Positions 1 to 9,000 of a DNA stretch of 38,051 nt are shown piece after piece. The stretch lies in NCBI GenBank assembly GCA_028689615.1, contig JAQVCV010000046.1:1-38051 (forward strand), in the 5' to 3' direction. Each line of letters starts with the position of its first letter. Position 1 is the stretch's first letter. The translations under genes were made by a program, and so were the position numbers. Source of the stretch: Bacteroidales bacterium. GTDB lineage: Bacteria; Bacteroidota; Bacteroidia; Bacteroidales; TTA-H9. The notes beneath the pieces are model-generated. The model searched no databases. It saw only the letters and a list, made by a program, of their open reading frames with translations, and had not been told where the DNA came from.

Positions 1-1102
1 TGTTACTATTCAGTTTGAGCACTACTACAAAGCTTACTCAGGGTCGTCGGGGTCGCTCTATTACAGCACCAACAACGGTTTGTCGTGGACACCGATTCAA
101 ACCTGGACCACAACCACCAGTTCCAACCCCACCACCTTTAACCAAACGATAGCGGCTCTGGACGGCCAAAGCCAGGTGAAACTGCGTTGGAACTACACCG
201 GTACTTATGGTTACTATTGGGGAATTGACAACATACAGATTACCGGCACGGCAGCTGCCACCCTTGGTGTAACCCCGTCGAACCAGAATGTGTCGTCAGC
301 AACCGGCTCAACATCTTTTTCGGTTACTTCCAGCGGGTCGTGGAGTGCTGTGAGCAATGCCGGGTGGTGCACCGTAACCCCTGCAGGGAGTGGCAGCGGA
401 ACCCTTACGGCCAGTTACGATCAGAACACCACGGTAAACCAGCGCGTGGCTACCGTCACCGTGAGCAGCAGCGGGGCAACACCTGTTGAGGTGACTGTGA
501 CCCAAAGCGGGGTTGATCCTACGCTCGGGGTAACACCTCTGAGTCAAACGGTCTCTTCGCAGGCCGGTGCTGTCCTTCTCTCTGTAACCTCCAATACTGG
601 CTGGACTGCATCAAGCAACCAGGGTTGGCTCGCAGTTACCCCTTCTGGAACCGGCAGCGGAACCCTCACTGCCAATTACGAAACCAATGCAGGGACACTA
701 CGCGAAGCACAGATAACTGTTTCGGCCACCGGAGTTTCACCGGTAACGGCAATTATTCTGCAAGCCTCTGCAGAACCTGACGCGAATGCTGCCGACTTTT
801 CAGGCTACAACATCATCCTGAACTGGACTGATGCCGCCGGCACCATAGTTCCGACGGGTTACCTGCTTCGCATCAGTGCTGAAAGTTTTGCCGCCATTGA
901 AACACCCACCGACGGGGTGGCTGTAGCCGATGACGCTTCCAATCTGAATGTGGCACAGGGAATAGGCACAGCCACGTTTAAGAACCTCACTCCCAACACC
1001 ACCTACTACATCAAGATGTTTGCTTACACCGGAAGTGGAAGCCTGATAGATTACAAAACCGACGGGGATGTGCCACAAGCAGTTATGGTTACCGCTCCTT
1101 AA
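1..1102 (+). repeat. left arm of terminal inverted repeat (coding)
   Basis: This arm matches the reverse complement of 36950-38051. The outer 200 bases are nearly identical. Divergence grows towards the 3' end of the gene, with about 40 of 340 residues differing by eye. Similarity ends at the stop codon, because the following DNA is unrelated in the two copies. This looks like two paralogous genes rather than the ends of a transposon. Confidence 0.9.
2..1102 (+). CDS. BACON/FN3 surface protein, 5'-truncated copy 1
   Basis: The reading frame is open to the window edge, so the N-terminus is missing. The TTG at 80 is only an internal codon. The visible 366 residues hold the end of a MAM/choice-of-anchor-J-like sandwich (WGIDNIQITG), two BACON-type domains of about 85 residues each (motifs WSAVSNAGW and WTASSNQGW, each followed by a TPSGTGSGTL-like strand), and one FN3-like domain ending at the stop. 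BACON domains are common in Bacteroidota extracellular glycan-related or adhesive proteins, so a secreted binding role is likely. No T9SS sorting domain or dockerin-like tail follows the FN3 domain, which is odd for this locus. A closely similar gene faces it from the other end of the window. Whether an enzymatic domain precedes the visible part is unknown. Confidence 0.85.
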   Translation, partial: VTIQFEHYYKAYSGSSGSLYYSTNNGLSWTPIQTWTTTTSSNPTTFNQTIAALDGQSQVKLRWNYTGTYGYYWGIDNIQITGTAAATLGVTPSNQNVSSATGSTSFSVTSSGSWSAVSNAGWCTVTPAGSGSGTLTASYDQNTTVNQRVATVTVSSSGATPVEVTVTQSGVDPTLGVTPLSQTVSSQAGAVLLSVTSNTGWTASSNQGWLAVTPSGTGSGTLTANYETNAGTLREAQITVSATGVSPVTAIILQASAEPDANAADFSGYNIILNWTDAAGTIVPTGYLLRISAESFAAIETPTDGVAVADDASNLNVAQGIGTATFKNLTPNTTYYIKMFAYTGSGSLIDYKTDGDVPQAVMVTAP

Positions 1103-1147
1103 AATAGCCACTGGTTTCAACATAAACACTCCTTCCTCTAGTCCTAA

Positions 1148-1189
1148 AATTCAGCAAGCCGATAGCATTTACTATTAGCTTGCTGAATT
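1148..1189 (+). terminator. hairpin after the left BACON gene
   Basis: A perfect 12-bp inverted repeat (AATTCAGCAAGC at 1148-1159, GCTTGCTGAATT at 1178-1189) encloses an 18-nt loop, which can itself form an ATAG/CTAT pairing. It starts 46 nt after the stop. There is no strong T-tract, so it may be a weak or factor-assisted terminator or a 3'-end stabiliser. The rest of the 1103-1388 gap shows nothing except an 8-C run at 1304-1311. Confidence 0.55.
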
Positions 1190-1388
1190 ATCATAGGGTG
1201 GTTGCCCGGTTTACGTGTCTAGTTATTACATTTAAATTCGTCTAATAAATGTGAATGACTTTGTTAGTACACCAAAAATCAACAGTACACAAATCCAAAC
1301 TCACCCCCCCCATTTTCAGCTTATAAATATTTCCTATCAGGTTGGTTGCATATGGAGTTAGTCTTCATTGAAAATATTCACTTAAGGT

Positions 1389-2666
1389 CTATTTCAATGA
1401 GGATTCCTCCATATTTTTCAGTTTCTTATAAAATTCGGCAGGGGTATCTCCCGTTTGTGTTCTAAATGCACTGATAAAAGTCGATTTGCTGTTGAAGCCT
1501 GCCATTTGAGCCAGACCGAATATGCTGTACGCATACATTTCTTGGTTGTTCATCATTTTAATTACCATATCTATCCTGTGTTTATTCAGCATTTGCTGAA
1601 AGTTTTGCTTTTCATACTTATTGATTACCAGTGAGAGATACCTAGTATTCGTTTCCAACTCGGAGGCTGTTTGTTTTAGGGACAAATCACGTCTCATAAA
1701 GGCTTTTTGAATAACCATGAAATCCCTTAATTTCTGATATAAATCTTCTTGTTGATCAGGCCCAAAGGGTTGCCTTGTTGAGGTTTCTTGTGAAGAAAAA
1801 GAATCATCTTGTTTGTCAGTTGGCCCAGTAAAAGTTCTTATGTTGTTGTCTGCCAATGAATTGTTGCTATTAAGAAGCGGATTGTAAAACGAAACCTGAT
1901 CATTTGTTGCATCCGCTTGTTTTAATAAATCTCTTTGTTGATATGATGGTGTGGTCTCATGCACTTCTTTTTCAGGCAGCATTTCAGCAGAGAGTCCTAA
2001 ATAAGATAAGAGCACTATAGTTGTAGTAATCATGATGGAATAAAGAGAGTAATGGGCATCGATACTAAAAATAAAGGAAATGAACCACGTGTCCAGTAAA
2101 AGCATAAGAACAGTAAAACTTAGCAACAACCATTCAATTCTGTTACGGTTTTTTGGTGATGTTTTTTTACTATAATTTCCAATACGGATCGAAAGGTATT
2201 GAAATCGATATAGAAATGAAGCTACATAAATAGATGCTTGAAAGAAAACCATGAGACCGACATATGGGAAGAGTTCAGGCTGTGGGGAAACACCATCTCC
2301 AATTATCCAAAGAGTTAACGGCATTAACCCCATTAAGAGCAATCCTGCAGGTGGAAGAAAGTGGGCAATCCATTTGATGCGCGGTACTGTTTTCCCGGTT
2401 ACCAGAGAATTTACGAACATATAGAACGAAGGCAGGATAGCAAGGGCAATTGGTGTTCTTAACCTGCCGGATATTTGCCACCAGGGAGTTGAGGCAAACA
2501 TTTGAGAGAATGCAGTTATTTGATAACCTGCCAAAACCAGCAGCAAGACAGTCAACCAAAGCAAAGCTCTCTTATCATGTAGTATTGTCTGAATTAATGC
2601 GATAGCAGCTAAAATAAAAGCTATCATTATACCGGAAAAAGCAATCGCTGATGACAGGTTTTGCAT
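1389..2666 (-). CDS. membrane-bound AraC-family transcriptional regulator
   Basis: This is a 425-residue protein. Residues 1 to about 230 form roughly seven hydrophobic membrane segments (for example around 8-28, 36-55, 103-127, 180-202 and 209-227). A polar linker follows. An AraC/XylS-type double helix-turn-helix occupies about residues 310-420 (LSLKQTASELETNTRYLSL for the first helix pair, FGLAQMAGFNSKSTFISAFR for the second, then the family's TPAEFYKKL end). Membrane-embedded AraC regulators are known in Bacteroidota and couple an envelope or small-molecule signal to transcription; the signal here is unknown. The start ATG fits the promoter at 2716-2746, leaving a leader of about 44 nt. 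It is divergent from the surface operon at 3003, so regulation of that operon is plausible but not shown. Confidence 0.92.
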   Translation of the reverse strand: MQNLSSAIAFSGIMIAFILAAIALIQTILHDKRALLWLTVLLLVLAGYQITAFSQMFASTPWWQISGRLRTPIALAILPSFYMFVNSLVTGKTVPRIKWIAHFLPPAGLLLMGLMPLTLWIIGDGVSPQPELFPYVGLMVFFQASIYVASFLYRFQYLSIRIGNYSKKTSPKNRNRIEWLLLSFTVLMLLLDTWFISFIFSIDAHYSLYSIMITTTIVLLSYLGLSAEMLPEKEVHETTPSYQQRDLLKQADATNDQVSFYNPLLNSNNSLADNNIRTFTGPTDKQDDSFSSQETSTRQPFGPDQQEDLYQKLRDFMVIQKAFMRRDLSLKQTASELETNTRYLSLVINKYEKQNFQQMLNKHRIDMVIKMMNNQEMYAYSIFGLAQMAGFNSKSTFISAFRTQTGDTPAEFYKKLKNMEESSLK

Positions 2667-2715
2667 AAATATTTTTAAGTATATGATAAACTGGAGTCTG
2701 GTGTCGATGAAGCAT

Positions 2716-2746
2716 CAAAGGTACGAAATCAAAAACTGAATGTCAA
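2716..2746 (-). promoter_or_regulatory. Bacteroidota-type promoter of the AraC regulator
   Basis: On the minus strand, TTG (complement of 2744-2746) is followed after 20 bp by TACCTTTG (complement of 2716-2723). This matches the Bacteroidota primary-sigma consensus TTG...TAnnTTTG in sequence and spacing. Transcription would begin near 2710. Confidence 0.7.
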
Positions 2747-2860
2747 GTGCCGAATTCAAGAATTCGAACCCCTTTTAATTTGCAATATTTAGCCGTTCGA
2801 TTAAATTGCCGCCTCAAACCATAGACGACAGGATTTCCGGCTCGACGATTTGAAATGATT

Positions 2861-2890
2861 GATTAACTGTTTTTTAATATACAGTTAATC
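2861..2890. promoter_or_regulatory. 10-bp inverted repeat, possible operator
   Basis: GATTAACTGT (2861-2870) and ACAGTTAATC (2881-2890) are perfect inverted repeats separated by a 10-bp AT-only spacer. Half-site centres are therefore 20 bp apart, about two helical turns. This suits a dimeric DNA-binding protein. A hairpin reading is also possible. It lies 113 bp upstream of the 3003 start codon. Confidence 0.5.
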
Positions 2891-3002
2891 CGTAGTTCAG
2901 ATTGTTTGTGTTGGTTTGCTCTTGAACAATGTGGTTAGTTTTTAACAATCTAAATTGCTTTAAACCAATTAAATAAACTGTTAAACCTTTTAAATTTTTT
3001 TT

Positions 3003-6000
3003 ATGAGAAAACTTTTCACATTGTTAATTGCGTTGTTCTTGTGGGCGGGTTCGTCATGGGGACAAACGGTTACCATTGGTACGGGAACCTCAACATCCAG
3101 TTCTCTACCCATTAATGCCTATTACGGCTACAGCTATTCACAACAAATTTATACTCAGGCGCAAATTGGAACTGCCGGAGTGATTGAAAAAATCAGATTC
3201 TATAAATCAACCACCGGAACTGTTAGTAATAGCGGTGCATGGGTCGTTTACATGGGTCATACCTCGAAAACATCCTATTCATCTACAACAGATTGGATTG
3301 CCAGCAGCGGTCTGACTACTGTATTTAATGGTACTGTGACCTTCCCATCATCAGGATGGATGGAGATTACATTGAGTACTCCCTTTTCTTACAACAACAC
3401 TGATAATCTTGTGATTGCTGTTGATGAGAATACTACAAGTTGGAATTCGAGCAGTGTATCTTGGTATTCATTTGTACCCGGAACCGATTATCGAAGCCTT
3501 TACTACTATGCGGATGCCACCAACCCAAATCCGGCATCGCCTCCAACCGGAACCCGGAGTACCTCGGTGAATCAGGTTCAATTGGTATATCAAAGTGGAA
3601 TGACCTTTACCTCTTCAACCACCGTTACAGCTTCCAGCAATCCTGTTTTACCAGGTAGTACCGATCAGCCAGTGGTAGCGCTTCAGGTTGTGGTTGATGG
3701 TTCTGTTAGCCCGTTTTCGGTCAGTGGTGTTGATTTTACAACATCCGGAACAACAAATGTAGCTGACCTCTCATCCGCGAAGGTTTACTATACTACGAGT
3801 TCAACTTTCTCCAATGCAGTTCCTTACGGTTCAGCCATTTCAAGTCCCTCGGGTACTCTGGCTTTTACAGGAACACAGGCTCTTTCTTCAGGAAACAATT
3901 ACTTCTGGTTGTGTTACGATATTGCTGCCGGAGCCACACCTTTTAACGTGGTGGACGCAACCTGCACACAGTTTGTCACAACCGAAAGTGGATCCACTAC
4001 GCGGTTTCCGACTGAAACAAATCCTGTTGGTTCCAGAACTGTCAGAGCCCCATTATCCGGAACCTATACCATTGATAACACGATGCCAACAGCCGGTACC
4101 AACTACAACTCTTTTACCGAAGCCATTGACGATTTGAACGGCATCCCATTGGGTGGTCCAGTTGTTTACAATGTTACAGCAGGTCAGACTTTTGCAAAAA
4201 CTGTAGGAACCACACCCTATAACTATGCCTATGCTATTCTAAATATTGGGACAGCCGTGAATACCATCACTTTTCAGAAGTCGGGTTCTGGAAGCAATCC
4301 TGTGTTAAGCATAACAGGTTCTTCAGCAACCAACGATTTCGGTATGTTCCTCTATGGAACCGACTATATTACCTTTAACGGGATAGATGTTTCCTCTGCC
4401 GGTACAACCAGTACCGATTATCTGGAAGCCGGTTTTTACCTTCAAGGGCCAGCTGACGACAACTGTATGTATGTTACTATCAAGAACTGTTTGATTGATC
4501 TCAATGCAGCCAACACAAGTTCAAAGGGTATCTACACTTACGCCAACGCTCCCACCACGACAGCCGGGTCGAATCACAACAACACTTTCCAGAATGTAGT
4601 GGTTCAGGATGCCTACAGCGGCGTTTATATGTCGGGGAACTCGGCTTACTTCGATTATTCCAACTCTGTTACAGGTTGTACCTTCCAGAACCTGGGTAGC
4701 AACCTGAGCACAGCAATTTACCCTGCCTATTTGTACTATCAGGAAGATTTGACCTTTACAGGTAACACAATCCAAAACATAACAGGTGCAGGTTCAATAT
4801 ACGGTCTTTATACTTCCGGAATTTTTGGTAACCTGACATGTACGGGCAATACAGTTCAAAACTATACAGGAACCAGCACATCTTCCACCGCATATGGCAT
4901 GTATCTGTCGTTATCGAATGATGCAACAGGTGATATTAGTGGTAATATAGTTAAGAATGTTGTGAATGCCTACAGTGCATACGGAGTATATCTGTACGGA
5001 GGATCCAACACTTTGCTGGATTTTTCAGGCAACGATATTAGTGGCGTAAATTACAACGGCTCATCTTCCTCTGTTGCTTATGGATTGCATATAGGAGGAG
5101 GAACAACACTTAATATCTTTAACAACTTTATTTATGATATCAAGGCGGCCGCCTCCACCGGATCTCCTGGTGTCAGAGCACTGTCGTTTGGGGGTGGCAC
5201 TACTGCCAATGTGTATTATAACACTGTTTATATTGACTACACCTCGACAGCGGCCACCAATAAAAGTGCTGCCTTGTACCTGACTACAAGCCCCACCACC
5301 CTCAACATGAACAACAATATTTTTGTGAACAATTGTGACATGACAACGGGAACTGTGGCGGCAGCGTTTTATAAATCAAGCACTGCTCTTACCAATCTGG
5401 CTTCTACTGTTAATAACAATCTGTACTACGCCGGAACACCAGGTGCAAAGAATCTTATTTTCTACGATGGTACCAATTCTGATCAGACCATCGAGGCCTA
5501 CAAAACAAGGGTAGCGCCACGTGAAAGCGCTTCTGTAACGGAAAATCCCCCCTTCCTGAGTTCAGTAGCACCCTACAACTTTCGCTTCGCCGAAGATGAG
5601 AATACCGTAGTTGAAAGTAGCGGTATCACTATCAGCGGGATCAATGACGACTACGATAAAAATATCCGTCAAGGATCTGCTGGATATGCTGGTACAGGTA
5701 TTTCACCCGACTTGGGAGCTATTGAATTCGAGGGTCGTAACCCCAATCTTGCTACTCTCGACATGGGTGCCACCGCTTTGGTAACACCTATTACTACTGG
5801 CTGTTACACCGCTGCTGAGTCGGTAACCATTACGGTTAAAAACTGGGGAATTGATCCCATTGATTTCTCGGCTGATCCTGTTACGGTTACTACTGAAATT
5901 ACCGGAGCTGTTACTCAAACCTTGTCTGCGCTGGTTAGCAGTGGCACTCTTGCCCCGGGTGCTACCCAGGATGTAGTGATGAGTACCACATTGGATATGA

Positions 6001-9000
6001 CCACAGCAGGTGTCTATACCTTCAATGCATCTACATCAGTTACTGGTGATGGAACTCCTGGCAACGATGCTATGGCTGCTGCTACAAGAACTGTGGTGGC
6101 TACCAATGCCATACCGTTTGTTGAGAATTTTGACGCAAGTACCACCTTGCCAACCGGATGGACTGCTACCAGTTGGTCAGTTGGAACTGACCACGCCAAT
6201 CCATCAACCGGAAATGGATTATACAAAAATCTCTACGGAACCGTTCCTACTGGTCAAATATACATGCCCAAGTTAGGCCCTGTGGTTGCCACTGATAACC
6301 TGAGCTTTGAATATCGTATTGTAGATTGGACGGGATATCCCTCAACTGCCACTCCCAATACTCCTGAATGGGGTGCTGTTGATATCTATGGTTCAACCGA
6401 CTGCGGTGTCAACTGGTCGGTGATTGGCTCCATTGATCCGGCCAATCACGTATCTTCAACAGATTGGGCTGAAAAAATATTTAGCCTTGTCGCTTTCGAC
6501 GGAGCTGATCATATAATTATTCGTATTGATGTTCAACGTCTTAATGGTGACTGGTATATTGATTTCGATAACTTCGAAGTGATGACTCCTCCAACTCTTG
6601 ATGCCGGTGCAACAGCTCTCGTGGCTCCGGCCTCAGCAGGCTGTTTTGGAAGTGCTGAAACTGTAACCGTTACAATTAAGAATCTGGGTCCAAATACCCT
6701 TGACTTTAGTGTGAATCCTGTAACTGTAAACACAGAAGTAACTGGCGCTGTAACCCAATCGCTCACAGCGACGGTAAATACCGGCACACTGGAACCAGAT
6801 GCTACGATGGATGTTCCGATGACAGGTACGCTCGACATGACCACCGTTGGCACCTATACCTTCAATGCCACAACCGTACTTGTCGGCGATGGAAACGCAA
6901 CGAATGATGCTATGCCTGCTGCCACCCGGACTGTTACTGCTTCACTTGCTATTCCGTTCAGTGAAACGTTCAATGCTGCAACTACGACTCCTGCCGGATG
7001 GAATACTAGTGGTTGGACAATTGCCTCCTCACACGGAAGAGATGGCAATGGGCTTTATAAGAATATGTGGTCGAGTGCAACTACTGGAACTTTTATATTA
7101 CCCAAAGTAGGGCCGGTTGTGGCTGGAAACGAACTTCTGTTTGATTACCGTCTGGTGAATTTTACTGGTTATCCCGCTACTGCACTTTCAAACTCATCTG
7201 ATTGGGGTTCAATTACCATTAAGGTATCCTCAGATTGCGGAACATCATTTGCTGATTTAGCTGTAATCAACAATACCAATCATACATCTACTACAGACTG
7301 GGCTACTATGAGCTATTCATTGGCTGCCTATGAGGGCGAGAGTATAATCGTCAAATTTGAAGCTGAATGGCTTGATGGTGATTACTATGCTGACTTCGAT
7401 AATTTTGAAATCAGGGTTCCTGCTACCTGTCTGAAGCCCACCAGCCCATTGGCCACACCTGGCATTTACTCGGCCGAGCTTTCCTGGACAGAAACCGGAA
7501 CTGCTACCTCCTGGGATGTGCAGTACGGGGATCAGGGATTTGTACTTGGAGCCGGAACAACTGTAGCAGCCGGAACCAATCCTTATACTTTAGGTTCACT
7601 TACCCCGGAACATGATTATACTTATTATGTCAGGGCAAATTGCGGTGGCGGTGATTACAGCGACTGGTCAGTTGCTAAGAACTTTACAACCCTGCCGAGT
7701 TGCCCTGTGCCTACAGCCCTGCTCGCCACTCCCGGAGTGAATGACGCAGAACTTGCCTGGACTGAAAACGGAACCGCAACCTTGTGGGATGTTGAATACG
7801 GCGATCAGGGATTTGTACTTGGAGCCGGAACAACGGTTAACGATGTTACAAATCCTTACACTCTTACTCCTTTAACCGCCAATTATAACTACAGTTATTA
7901 TGTGCGTGCAAATTGTGGTGGTGGCGATTACAGCGACTGGTCGGTTGTGAAGAATTTTTCAACTACCCAGGTTCCTGCGACTCTGGCCTTTACCGAAGAT
8001 TTTGAAACTGGCTTTGGAAACTGGACTGTAATCAATGGCACCCAAACTAACAAATGGGTGGCCGGCACTGCGGTAGCTCATGGCGGTACTCAATCTGCCT
8101 ATATTTCAAATGATGCAGGGGTTACAAACGCTTATACTATCACATCTTCAAGCACTGTTCACATCTACCGCGATATCACTTTCCCCGCCGGAGCCGACGG
8201 TTATGCCTTGTCATTCTGGTGGAAGGGTTTGGGCGAAACAAGTTTATATGATTATTTAAGGGTAAGTCTTGTTGAAACCTCTGTTGTTCCAGTTGCTGGT
8301 ACATTATTGTCCTCCGGGCAAATTGGAACCAATTACTACAATCAGGAAACCTGGCAGAATCCTACTATCATGATACCCAACACCCATGCCGGCACTACGA
8401 AACGGCTTGTGTTTACCTGGAAAAATGATGGAATTGATGGAACACAACCACCAGTATCAATTGATGACATTCTTTTACAGACGGCTACTTATGCTTCTGT
8501 AACAACCGACGCCGTGACAGCCATTGCTGCTACCACTGCCACCAGTGGCGGTAATGTAACTGCTGATGGAAACCTCCCGGTAACTGCACGCGGCGTTTGC
8601 TGGAATACTACAGGAACCCCTACTACGGCAGATAGTAAGACCACCGACGGTACCGGCACAGGAACCTTTACAAGCAGCATGACTGGTTTAACAGCCGGAA
8701 CACCATACTACGTGCGAGCTTATGCTACCAATGCCTTGGGTACTTCTTACGGATCCGAAGAGACCTTTAGCACGCTTCACGCCGTTACTTTCAACGTGGA
8801 CATGAGCACCGCCGAAGGCTTCGATCCTGAAACAGGTTCGGTTTATATCTCCGGAAGTTTTGCCACATGGCCTGAGCCCGGTACCAACCCCGCTCTTCAG
8901 ATGGCTCGTGTTGGTGTTACCGATATCTTTACAATTACCTTGAGCCTGAGTGCCGGAGACATACAGTACAAGTATTTTGCCGGAACCGGTTGGGAAGGTG

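Larger units (their letters stand above)
2667..3002. other. divergent intergenic region, 336 bp
   Basis: This AT-rich region lies between the AraC-type regulator and the first surface operon. It holds the regulator's promoter at 2716-2746 and a 10-bp inverted repeat at 2861-2890. No convincing TAnnTTTG element was found for the rightward operon. The TTGGTTTG near 2911 departs from consensus and lacks a well-spaced -33 element. Confidence 0.7.
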
